Shown here: positions 1 through 6,289 of the stretch, piece by piece
Numbering within the stretch: the first letter of the stretch is position 1
Layout of the letters: each line of letters opens with the position of its first letter
Origin: an uncultured Bdellovibrionales bacterium
GTDB taxonomy: Bacteria > Bdellovibrionota > Bdellovibrionia > Bdellovibrionales > JAMPXM01
Length of the DNA: 7,582 bases
Assembly (NCBI GenBank): GCA_937927435.1
Contig: CALBDW010000094.1
Location: forward strand, 1-7,582
Direction: 5' to 3'
Made by a program: the position numbers and the translations under genes
The notes under the pieces: generated by a model
What the model saw: only the letters and a program-made list of their open reading frames with translations
What the model was told of the DNA's origin: nothing
Databases searched by the model: none

Positions 1-583
1 AATGCCGATCCTTCAAGACCCGACTGAACCCTGTCAACCCGACGATCGCAAAGGCCGGCACACCCACTTTCCACCCGTAAAATTCCGCAAGAGTCATAGC
101 ACTCGCACTCACAGTCGACGTGTGCCCTGAAGGAAAAGAGAAACGATCGCTGCCGTCAGGACGTTCTCGCCCGACCAACCCTTTCAATGCGCTCGTCAAA
201 ATCCCCGTCGCCAACAGAGCTTCGAGCTGAGCTTGTCCCGCTTCGACCGCATAATTTTTTTCGTAAACAGCACCGTAGAGCCAAAACCCCGCGCCGAGCA
301 TCACCCCCGGAACACCGGTACCGATGTAGTCGTTGAAGATCTTTTCGTTCCCGTTCAGACGGTTTTGATGAACGTGCGCTGTCCGGAAATCACCGTCGAA
401 CTGACGCGCGATCAAGATGGAAGAGGCACCCAAACCAAGAGTGACGAGATTTTGTTTATCAAACGCGTACCGTGCAGCCTTCCCGTAATTCCCCAAGGGG
501 TCATAGGAGGCCGCACTGTTCGAAGAGACGACCGCCACAAAAAGAGTCAGGAGCGGAAGCCAGCGGCCCATCCACCGCCTCAT
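1..583 (-). CDS. PAP2-family membrane-associated phosphatase (partial, C-terminus beyond window)
   Basis: I translated this frame by hand; 194 residues lie in the window and the gene continues past base 1. The three PAP2 phosphatase motifs are visible: K134-x6-R141-P142, then P151-S-G-H154, then S187-R188-x5-H194, the last complete codon being the motif-3 catalytic histidine. Residues 1-25 look like a signal peptide or first membrane segment (basic start, hydrophobic 9-19, Ser/Ala-rich end near residue 25). Hydrophobic stretches follow near 46-60, 86-107 and 172-185. Family members dephosphorylate lipid phosphates such as undecaprenyl pyrophosphate, phosphatidylglycerol phosphate or lipid A, with the active site on the periplasmic face; the exact substrate cannot be read here. 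The ATG overlaps the sppA stop (ATGA), with GAAGG four bases before it, so translation is probably coupled to sppA. An alternative ATG is codon 5. The family is clear; the substrate is unknown. Confidence 0.92.
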   Translation of the reverse strand, partial: MRRWMGRWLPLLTLFVAVVSSNSAASYDPLGNYGKAARYAFDKQNLVTLGLGASSILIARQFDGDFRTAHVHQNRLNGNEKIFNDYIGTGVPGVMLGAGFWLYGAVYEKNYAVEAGQAQLEALLATGILTSALKGLVGRERPDGSDRFSFPSGHTSTVSASAMTLAEFYGWKVGVPAFAIVGLTGFSRVLKDRH

Positions 584-2364
584 TGCACCTTCAAATCAAA
601 AGGCAGCCGGGCACGGATCTTCAGTTTCCGGTCGTCGAGCAAGCTTCTCACCGCTTTAAGCTCCTGCGCCCCACTTCCGAAGACTCCCACCGACACTTCA
701 TCCGCAAAGCGCTCAAACAACATCCGCAACGAGTCCGCCTCGTTCGGGAAAATCTCGATCAGATACTCTTTCACGTTGGCGTATTCGGCTGCCTTGTTAA
801 TCGCTTGGTCAAGTCCGCCGAGTTCGTCGACAAGACCGAGTTCACGCGCGCGGACTCCGGACCAAACGCGGCCCTCCGCGATTTCTTCCAAATCTTTCCG
901 CTCTTCATAACCGCGGCTTTCCTGAACGACATCAAGGAAGCGTTTATAAACCCGATCGACCTCTTCTTGAATCACCCGCGTTTCAACGGGCGTGATCGCC
1001 CGCGTAAAAGTCCCCATATCGGCGCGAGGATTCGTGACCGCGCGATCAAAGCTGATACCAGTCTTGTTTTTAAAGAAATTTTCGGCATTGAACATGAGGC
1101 CGAATACACCGATCGATCCCGTTATCGTGGTCGGTTCGGCGAAAACATATCGCCCGGCCGAAGCAATGTAGTATCCGCCGCTTGCTGCCACATCACCGAG
1201 CGAGACGACGACTGGAATTTCCTCGTCCGACATGCGCAACTCACGCCAAATCACATCGCTCGCCAGCGCATCGCCGCCGGGGCTGTTTACGCGCAAAACA
1301 ATTGCCACCGTGTCTTCGTCTTCGCGCGCGGCTTTAATTTCGTCCCGCAAATCTTCAGAGCCGATCGAGTCGGTCCGGCCCGAACCGGAGTGAATTTCTC
1401 CTTGCGCGAAAATGACCGCGATTTTTTTCTTCGCGCGTTTCCGTTTCGACGCAGCTTCACGCAGCAGACGTCCAGGGCTCACAAGAGGCAGCTCCTCGTC
1501 TTTACCGACGGTTAAAGCGAGCATGCGGTCTTCGACGACGTCAACGAAGGCCGTTTCGTGCACGATGCCCGCATCCTTCGCCGATTGCGCCGAAACGATC
1601 TGCAGCGTCGTCGCCATCTCATCGATACGGCTTGCGTCCGTATTAGCGACCGAGGCCGCCGCGGCAAGGACTTCTTTCCAGATATCGCCGATCAAGGCCG
1701 ATAGCTGCTCACGGTTTTCTTCGCTCATCCTCTCGTTCGTGAACGGCTCGACCGCCGATTTGAACCGGCCGGCTCTGAAAACAATCGGCTCAACTTCAAG
1801 CTTGTCCGCCAACCCCTTAAAAAACGTTTCATGAGCGGCGAGCCCGTTGAACTCGATTTCGCCGTGAGGCTGGAGAAATATCTGGCTGCCGACTGAGGCT
1901 AAGTAATATCCCATCTCGTTCAAGCGGTCCGCATAGACGTAGATCCACTTTCCCGTCGCCACGAACTCGGAAAGCTTGCGCCGTAACGCGGTGACCGTCG
2001 CCCAGCCCGCATCGAAATCGCGAATGGTCATGTAAATGCCGGCAATCCGCTTGTCTTCTTTCGCGACGTCGATCGCCCGGCTCATCTCAAATAATCCGAT
2101 CGACGGGTCTTGGAACCTCAACCCCCGAGCGAAATCAAATCCGATGGGACTCCGCTTTTCCGTAATCGTGCCGCTGATATCGAGATGAAGAATCGACTTA
2201 GGCTTGATCGGCTCGGTCGCCGTATATCTTTGTCCGGAGACGATCATAATCAAGACGGCGGGAATCGCAACAAGAGCGATGGCAACGGCAAGCAGCGTGC
2301 CGAAAAACGAGCCCAAAAAAGAACCACAAGCGTTCAGCAAAAACTTTTTGACGGAAGGATTCAT
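580..2364 (-). CDS. sppA: Signal peptide peptidase SppA, 67K (two-domain) type, protease IV
   Basis: Inner-membrane serine protease that degrades signal peptides after their release by leader peptidase. The protein has 594 residues, close to the 618 of E. coli SppA, and so has the tandem S49 architecture rather than the short single-domain form. Residues about 15-43 form the single membrane anchor. The N-terminal S49 domain holds the general-base lysine K202 in FKSAVEPF, equivalent to E. coli K209. The C-terminal domain holds RVNSPGG (358-364) and the nucleophile S395 in AASGGYY, equivalent to E. coli S409, so the split Ser/Lys dyad is intact. The start has AAGGAG eight bases upstream, inside the last codons of dedA, whose stop overlaps this ATG (ATGA). 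The stop overlaps the PAP2 start in the same way. A long open frame on the opposite strand is a codon-bias shadow. Confidence 0.97.
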   Translation of the reverse strand: MNPSVKKFLLNACGSFLGSFFGTLLAVAIALVAIPAVLIMIVSGQRYTATEPIKPKSILHLDISGTITEKRSPIGFDFARGLRFQDPSIGLFEMSRAIDVAKEDKRIAGIYMTIRDFDAGWATVTALRRKLSEFVATGKWIYVYADRLNEMGYYLASVGSQIFLQPHGEIEFNGLAAHETFFKGLADKLEVEPIVFRAGRFKSAVEPFTNERMSEENREQLSALIGDIWKEVLAAAASVANTDASRIDEMATTLQIVSAQSAKDAGIVHETAFVDVVEDRMLALTVGKDEELPLVSPGRLLREAASKRKRAKKKIAVIFAQGEIHSGSGRTDSIGSEDLRDEIKAAREDEDTVAIVLRVNSPGGDALASDVIWRELRMSDEEIPVVVSLGDVAASGGYYIASAGRYVFAEPTTITGSIGVFGLMFNAENFFKNKTGISFDRAVTNPRADMGTFTRAITPVETRVIQEEVDRVYKRFLDVVQESRGYEERKDLEEIAEGRVWSGVRARELGLVDELGGLDQAINKAAEYANVKEYLIEIFPNEADSLRMLFERFADEVSVGVFGSGAQELKAVRSLLDDRKLKIRARLPFDLKVQ

Positions 2365-3065
2365 TCCTGAGTCTCCTTAAGCACGGCGACCGATTTTCGT
2401 TTTCCACGGAAATATTCAAAAACAACCGGCAGAACCGAGATCGCGATGATCGCGATGATCACGTATTGGAAATGCCTTTTTACTTGCGGAATATTCCCAA
2501 AGAAATGTCCCGCCGTTAAGAACAAGCCGATCCAGACGACTCCACCGATCACGTTATAAAACGCGAACGTGCGGTATTTCATCCTTCCAAAACCCGCCAC
2601 AAAAGGGGCATAGGTCCGGATGATCGGAATGAACCGCGCAAGAATGATCGTTTTCCCTCCGTGCCGGTCGTAGAATTCCTGGGTGCGGCGCAAATGCTCG
2701 GGATTAAATATTTTCGATTGAGGATTGGTGAAGAGCTTAAGACCGACCCAGCGACCGACGAAATAATTGACGAGGTCACCAAGGATCGCCGCAACACACA
2801 GAAGAGCAAAGAGGAGCTGGAAGTTTAACGCAGCCCGCGAGACCTCTTCTCCGTTCACCGTCACCGTGGTGGTGACGGCGGTCAAGGCTCCAAGAGCAAA
2901 GAGAAGCGAATCGCCCGGCAGGAACGGAGTCACGATCAGCCCTGTTTCAGCAAAAATGATGAGGAACATCAGGATGTAGATCCAGGGCCCCATCAATTCC
3001 GTCCATTGGGCCAAATGGGAGGGAAGGTCCTGGAAGATCGCCAGCGCGAAAGAAAGCAATTCCAT
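2361..3065 (-). CDS. dedA: DedA-family (SNARE-associated/VTT domain) integral membrane transporter
   Basis: Inner-membrane protein of 234 residues (E. coli DedA has 219) with the full family signature. FAETGLIVTPFLPGDSLLF (38-56) carries the membrane-embedded acidic pair E40 and D52; a GDLVNYFVGR block lies at 96-105; and HGGKTIILARFIPIIRTYAP (135-154) carries the essential arginines R144 and R150. These match E39, D51, R130 and R136, reported as essential in E. coli YqjA. Hydrophobic segments lie near 27-47, 52-64, 82-104, 169-190 and 201-217. DedA proteins are needed for proton-motive-force homeostasis and envelope integrity, and some members move undecaprenyl phosphate or other phospholipids across the membrane. 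The resemblance is closest to DedA itself. The start has AGAGG eight bases upstream. It lies 77 bases after greB on the same strand and its stop overlaps the sppA start, so it probably heads a coupled dedA-sppA-PAP2 unit. Confidence 0.95.
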   Translation of the reverse strand: MELLSFALAIFQDLPSHLAQWTELMGPWIYILMFLIIFAETGLIVTPFLPGDSLLFALGALTAVTTTVTVNGEEVSRAALNFQLLFALLCVAAILGDLVNYFVGRWVGLKLFTNPQSKIFNPEHLRRTQEFYDRHGGKTIILARFIPIIRTYAPFVAGFGRMKYRTFAFYNVIGGVVWIGLFLTAGHFFGNIPQVKRHFQYVIIAIIAISVLPVVFEYFRGKRKSVAVLKETQE

Positions 3066-3078
3066 GTCTTGAACCTCT

Positions 3079-3129
3079 GATTTCGAAGTTCAAAACTACT
3101 TGAAATCTCGGCCGACGTCGAAAGATTTC
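3079..3129 (-). other. Possible alternative hairpins between greB and dedA
   Basis: The 77-base greB-dedA gap contains GATTTC (3079-3084), GAAATC (3102-3107) and GATTTC (3124-3129). The middle copy can pair with either flank. With the 3079 copy it makes a stem of about 10 bp with one bulged base and an 8-base loop (3079-3107). With the 3124 copy it makes a 6-bp stem (3102-3129). The two folds exclude each other, as in attenuators. There is no obvious U-tract, so a terminator is not shown. Confidence 0.3.
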
Positions 3130-3142
3130 ACCACATCCAGGG

Positions 3143-3721
3143 TCAATCGATGGGGATGTACTGGACTTTCAAAATCTCCAAGTCTTCCTCGCCCTTCGGC
3201 GTTTTTAGCGTCACGACATCGCCTTCCGTCGCCTGTAGGAGAGCCCGGCCGATCGGCGAGATCCAGCTGACTTTTCCCGCTTTCGCGTCGGTTTCATCGA
3301 TGCCGACAATCTTATAAACGCGTTCTTCGCCGTTTTCCCCGCACACCGTCACGGTGGCCCCGAACAACACCTTGTTACCGGCTTGGCGGGCGGGATCGAC
3401 AACCTCCGCCATATCGATCCGTCTTTGCAAGAAACGGATGCGCCGATCGATTTCGCGCAGGCGTCTCTTGCCGTAAATGTAATCCGCGTTTTCGGAACGA
3501 TCGCCGTTGGAAGCAGCCCATGCGACGGTCTCAACGAGCTTCGGCCTTTCGACCGTGAGAAGCTCGTGCAACTCCGCCTTCAAACGGTTCAATCCGTTCG
3601 GCGTAATATAGTTCTTCGATCCCTGGGGGATGTCGGAATCCTCGTCTTTCTCGTCCTCATCCGAATCGGCGAAGATTTCTTCTTCAGGAAGATCCTCGTC
3701 CTTGACGAAAGCTTTGCTCAT
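3143..3721 (-). CDS. greB: Transcription elongation/cleavage factor GreB with acidic N-terminal extension
   Basis: Binds the RNA polymerase secondary channel and stimulates cleavage of backtracked RNA. From the chosen ATG the protein has 192 residues; E. coli GreB has 158. Residues 36-109 form the N-terminal coiled coil, with the tip motif GDRSEN holding the Mg-binding acids D74 and E77. YGKRRLREIDRRIRFL (83-98) is strongly GreB-like. Residues about 120-192 form the C-terminal FKBP-like domain. Residues 1-34 are an extra segment, with 15 of 23 residues acidic between 8 and 30. An MSKAF start followed by an acidic stretch is known in other GreB proteins. The frame stays open to 3859, but start 3721 is preferred: it has GGAGAGG six bases upstream, and the longer version would translate a palindromic repeat and begin upstream of the predicted transcription start. 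Confidence 0.95.
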   Translation of the reverse strand: MSKAFVKDEDLPEEEIFADSDEDEKDEDSDIPQGSKNYITPNGLNRLKAELHELLTVERPKLVETVAWAASNGDRSENADYIYGKRRLREIDRRIRFLQRRIDMAEVVDPARQAGNKVLFGATVTVCGENGEERVYKIVGIDETDAKAGKVSWISPIGRALLQATEGDVVTLKTPKGEEDLEILKVQYIPID

Positions 3722-3727
3722 TCTCGA

Positions 3728-3734
3728 CCTCTCC
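3728..3734 (-). promoter_or_regulatory. Ribosome binding site that fixes the greB start
   Basis: GGAGAGG on the minus strand, six bases before the ATG at 3721. It decides between this start and the 46-codon longer open frame. It abuts the inner edge of the palindromic repeat at 3735, so folding of the repeat leaves the site just outside the stem. Confidence 0.8.
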
Positions 3735-3826
3735 AAACTGGCACACTTTATTGGTGATAGCTCTAAGGGACTGAATTGACAGGTGTTTCCAGAATTCCCG
3801 TCATCCCCATGAAAGTGAGCCAGATT
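3735..3826. repeat. Imperfect palindromic repeat, copy A (greB leader)
   Basis: A 92-base element bounded by AAACTGGCACACTTT (left) and the complement of AATCTGGCTCACTTT (right). The 24-base arms 3735-3758 and 3803-3826 are inverted repeats matching at 19 of 24 positions. An inner stem pairs GAC-x-GAATT (3769-3777) with AATTC-xx-GTC (3793-3802). It is homologous in the same orientation to the element at 6193-6287, including the interior core CTGAATT. The 15-base left end is identical to the complement of the right end of the other copy. The greB promoter places its transcription start near the outer edge, so the whole element should be transcribed as the greB 5' leader. I see no clear target-site duplication and no gene inside. 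Confidence 0.75.
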
Positions 3827-3830
3827 GCGG

Positions 3831-3859
3831 ATCATAAACGCAAGTGGAACCCGATTCAA
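3831..3859 (-). promoter_or_regulatory. Sigma70-type promoter for greB
   Basis: On the minus strand, TTGAAT (3859-3854) is followed by a 17-base spacer and TATGAT (3836-3831), a good match to TTGACA-17-TATAAT. The expected transcription start is near 3824, about 100 bases before the greB ATG and at the outer edge of palindromic repeat A. This promoter could drive greB and, by read-through, dedA, sppA and the PAP2 gene. Predicted from sequence only. Confidence 0.55.
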
Positions 3860-3935
3860 CCGGTGAGGATTTAATACAAAGTCCCGTGCAAATCCGGCCT
3901 ATCGGAGGACGGAGCCCTATTGGAAAATAGAACTC

Positions 3936-4733
3936 ATGCCGATACGTTCGAAATCACTGCTGAAGTTGGCGCTTTTCGGAGTCATTTGCCTTTGGAGCGG
4001 CTCAACAGTCGCCCGCACCATGCAATCCCCTTTGCATATCATGATTGATCCGGGGCACGGTGGATCGGACAAAGGGGCCGTCCGCGGCTCCTTAGTCGAA
4101 AGCGAAATAGCGCTGCAAGTTGCCAATTACCTCGCGGACATCTTACGCGCCGACCCGCGGTTTAAAGTCTCGATGACAAGAACCGGAGACCAACGAATCT
4201 CCCTCCGGCAACGTACAGAACTCGCGCGCAAAGTGGGCGCCGACTTATTCATCAGCATTCACCTGAACTCCTCGCCCGATCCACGGGCGCACGGAACGGA
4301 AATTTACTTTCAAAACCAATTGCCCGCTGACGAAGAAGCCCTTTTTCTTGTGAGCCGCGAAAGCGCGGACGAAGAGACAAACGACACCCATTCGTCTAAA
4401 TCCTCCGAACCGATTTCCGTCCAAACGGATCTTAAACGGATCCTCGAGGACCTGCGACGAAACGAGCGGATCCGCAGTTCGGGAGAACTGAGCAAAGTCC
4501 TTTATGAAACGCTTACCCGAAAAGGCCAGGGGCCCAAACTAGGAAGCCGCGCCATCCGGCAAGCGCCGTTTCATGTTGTTTCAGAAATCGACATTCCGTC
4601 GGTTCTGGTGGAACTCGGGTTCCTCTCCCATCCCCAAGAAGGCCCCCGCCTGAAACAGCCGGATTACCAGAGAGAACTGGCCCGTCTCTTAGCCGAAGGG
4701 CTCGTCAAGTATAAGGAATCCCTGACCAACTGA
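3936..4733 (+). CDS. Secreted N-acetylmuramoyl-L-alanine amidase (Amidase_3, AmiA/AmiC-like)
   Basis: Zinc hydrolase that cuts the amide bond between MurNAc and L-Ala of peptidoglycan, in E. coli at the division septum. Of 265 residues, about 1-27 form a Sec-type signal peptide (RSK, hydrophobic 9-20, small residues to about 26); C18 is not in a good lipobox. The catalytic domain follows directly, with no AMIN targeting domain. Zinc ligands are H41 in DPGHGG, probably E55, and H109 in SIHLN; the catalytic glutamate is E226 in VELGF. Between H109 and the last helices lies an insert (about 128-185) resembling the regulatory helix region that blocks the active site in AmiA/AmiB/AmiC and is released by EnvC- or NlpD-type activators. 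No alternative in-frame start lies just upstream of ATG 3936. The Shine-Dalgarno is weak: GGA eleven bases before, with a stronger GGAGG too far away. Divergent from greB. Confidence 0.94.
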   Translation: MPIRSKSLLKLALFGVICLWSGSTVARTMQSPLHIMIDPGHGGSDKGAVRGSLVESEIALQVANYLADILRADPRFKVSMTRTGDQRISLRQRTELARKVGADLFISIHLNSSPDPRAHGTEIYFQNQLPADEEALFLVSRESADEETNDTHSSKSSEPISVQTDLKRILEDLRRNERIRSSGELSKVLYETLTRKGQGPKLGSRAIRQAPFHVVSEIDIPSVLVELGFLSHPQEGPRLKQPDYQRELARLLAEGLVKYKESLTN

Positions 4734-4829
4734 AGGCTTCGGCTGGCGAACTCTTATTCACAATGACTTTTGCGCCGAGACTCGTTAGAAGGGTCTTAGT
4801 TCGAATTCAGACTTTAACGGGCGGTTCAT

Positions 4830-5561
4830 ATGAGAATTGACGGAAGACTTCGAGATCAATTGCGCCAAGTAAAAATCACTCCCAACATCACCCGGTATGC
4901 CGAGGGAAGCGCATTAATCGAAATGGGAGAAACGAAAGTTCTCTGCACCGCCTCTGTCGAACAGACGATTCCAAAATGGCTCCAGGGAGCGAACAAAGGT
5001 TGGGTCACGGCGGAATACGGAATGCTCCCCCGATCCACTCACACGCGGATCACGCGTGAAAAAGCCATGTCGAGCGGCCGCTCCCAGGAAATTTCCCGCC
5101 TCATCGCACGCGCCCTCCGCGCTGGCGTCGACTTAACCGCCCTCGGGGAAAAACAAATCACTGTTGACTGCGACGTCTTGCAAGCGGACGGAGGAACCCG
5201 CACAGCCGCAATCACCGGCGGATTCGTTGCCCTTGCGCTCGCGCTCGGAAAAATGCACTTCGCGGGACTGATCCCTGCACTTCCCTTAAAATCTTATGTC
5301 GCCGCCGTGAGCGTCGGTCTCGACGAAGGCGGTCAAGCGCTCCTCGATCTCTGCTACGAGGAAGATGTGCGCATCGGAACCGATATGAACTTCGTCATGG
5401 TGGACAGCGGACGCTTCGTGGAAATTCAAGGTACCGCCGAGTCTCAACCCTTCACCCGGGAAGAAATGAATCAAATGACCGATCTCGCGGAGAAGGGCTG
5501 CCGCGAACTCTTCGCGCTTCAGGCCGAAATCGTCGGTTCGATCTTCCCACTAAAATCGTAA
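4830..5561 (+). CDS. rph: Ribonuclease PH
   Basis: Phosphate-dependent 3'-5' exoribonuclease that trims tRNA 3' ends as a ring-shaped hexamer, releasing nucleoside diphosphates. At 243 residues it is typical of the family. Signatures run through the protein: DGR near the start, GWVTAEYGMLPRSTHTR (57-73), SGRSQEISRLI (82-92) with the RNA-contacting R84, the phosphate-binding DGGTRTAA (120-127), DMNFVM (185-190) with the metal-site acid D185, and VEIQGTAE (197-204). All expected active-site residues are present, so it should be active, unlike the frameshifted rph of E. coli K-12. It begins 96 bases after the amidase stop with only a weak GGGCGG-like ribosome site. I found no convincing promoter or terminator in that gap. 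rdgB follows after 15 bases, and this rph-rdgB pairing is widespread in bacteria. Confidence 0.98.
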   Translation: MRIDGRLRDQLRQVKITPNITRYAEGSALIEMGETKVLCTASVEQTIPKWLQGANKGWVTAEYGMLPRSTHTRITREKAMSSGRSQEISRLIARALRAGVDLTALGEKQITVDCDVLQADGGTRTAAITGGFVALALALGKMHFAGLIPALPLKSYVAAVSVGLDEGGQALLDLCYEEDVRIGTDMNFVMVDSGRFVEIQGTAESQPFTREEMNQMTDLAEKGCRELFALQAEIVGSIFPLKS

Positions 5562-5576
5562 GAAAGGCCTCCACGT

Positions 5577-6194
5577 ATGGCGAAGTTGGAACTTTGGGTT
5601 GCGACGGGAAACCAAGGAAAATTGAACGAATTCAAGATGCTCCTCCACCGGCTCGTCGCAGCCGGGCTTGAGCTTCATGCGCAAAGTGAACTCCCCGTCT
5701 TTTCACCCCCGCCGGAAAACGGCCAGACGTTTCTCGAAAACGCCCGAATCAAAGCCCGCGCCCTTAAGGCGGTTAAACCGGGCACCTGGGTCCTTGCCGA
5801 CGATTCAGGTCTCTGCGTTGAAGGCCTCAACGGCCTTCCCGGTATCCACTCCGCTCGCTACGCTGGCCCCAAAGCATCCGACGCCGAGAACGTCGCCAAG
5901 CTTCTGAAGATGATGGCCTTGCGCCCCATGCCCAATCGCCGGGCCGCGATGGTCTGTTCCCTTGTCGCCTTTGATCCCAATGGCAACGAGCACGTTTTCG
6001 AAGGCCGTCTGGAGGGCGAGATCGCACCGGCCGCTCGGGGAACTCAAGGCTTCGGCTACGATCCGGTTTTCGTTCCCGTAGGCGAAACTCAAACGCTCGC
6101 CGAGCTTGGAGCGGCGTTTAAAAACCGAGTTTCTCACCGTGCCCGGGCCGTTGCTGAATTCGCGACTGTGCTCGAAAAATTCATGAACCTTTAA
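5577..6194 (+). CDS. rdgB: dITP/XTP pyrophosphatase (RdgB/HAM1 family)
   Basis: House-cleaning enzyme that hydrolyses dITP, ITP and XTP to the monophosphate and pyrophosphate, keeping deaminated purines out of DNA and RNA. At 205 residues it is close to the 197 of E. coli RdgB. Motifs in order: ATGNQGKLNEF (9-19) binding the triphosphate, TFLENARIKA (51-60), the catalytic and metal-binding LADDSGL (73-79), LPGIHSARYAG (87-97), GFGYDPVF (158-165) in the base pocket and NRVSHRARA (183-191). Nothing is missing. AGAAAGG lies nine bases before the ATG and overlaps the rph stop region, so the two genes form one transcription unit. The stop codon TAA shares two bases with the left end of palindromic repeat B. 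Confidence 0.98.
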   Translation: MAKLELWVATGNQGKLNEFKMLLHRLVAAGLELHAQSELPVFSPPPENGQTFLENARIKARALKAVKPGTWVLADDSGLCVEGLNGLPGIHSARYAGPKASDAENVAKLLKMMALRPMPNRRAAMVCSLVAFDPNGNEHVFEGRLEGEIAPAARGTQGFGYDPVFVPVGETQTLAELGAAFKNRVSHRARAVAEFATVLEKFMNL

Positions 6195-6287
6195 ACTGGC
6201 TCACCTTGGTGGGGATAGGGCTAAAGATCTGAATTTACGGGCTTTTCCCTCCCGCTTCAGGTCATCCCCACGAAAGTGTGCCAGTTT
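6193..6287. repeat. Imperfect palindromic repeat, copy B (between convergent genes, possible two-way terminator)
   Basis: A 95-base element with 24-base inverted arms (6193-6216 and 6264-6287) matching at 21 of 24 positions and sharing GTGGGGAT at their inner ends. Inside, GATCTGAA (6226-6233) pairs with TTCAGGTC (6256-6263) through one G-U. CGGG (6238-6241) pairs with CCCG (6251-6254) around a 9-base loop. The whole can fold into one long hairpin with a 9-base bulge on the left side. It starts inside the rdgB stop codon and ends two bases before the stop of the opposing STAS gene, so it is the entire intergenic region. It could act as a bidirectional terminator or mRNA 3' stabiliser, but there is no run of T after either arm. 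Homologous to the element at 3735-3826. Confidence 0.75.
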
Positions 6288-6289
6288 GC

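Noticed and set aside
472..1515. Long (347-codon) open frame on the plus strand, antisense to sppA and the PAP2 start
   Set aside because: The minus strand carries unmistakable sppA with an intact catalytic dyad; the antisense product shows no domain, is rich in Arg/Phe/Ser as expected of a mirror frame, and has no ribosome site that I could recognise.
2439..2456. Two tandem copies of GATCGCGAT inside dedA
   Set aside because: They encode an Ile/Ala-rich membrane helix; a short codon coincidence rather than a repeat element.
3735..3826. TGGCAC in the repeat arm as a sigma54 (-24/-12) promoter
   Set aside because: The GC expected 10 bases after the GG is absent at correct spacing, and the word is explained by the inverted repeat shared with the second copy.
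3143..3859. Longer GreB starting at 3859 (238 residues)
   Set aside because: The extra 46 codons translate the palindromic repeat, the first codons overlap the -35 box, and a good ribosome site supports 3721.
3827..3935. Promoter for the amidase in the divergent gap
   Set aside because: TTAATAC (3871-3877) resembles a -10 box, but there is no acceptable -35 at 16-18 bases; GGAACC (3846) as an ECF-type -35 lacks a matching -10.
4734..4829. Gap between the amidase and rph searched for promoter, terminator or small RNA
   Set aside because: GGCTTCGGCT near 4737 cannot make more than a 2-bp stem, and no -35/-10 pair with proper spacing stands out.
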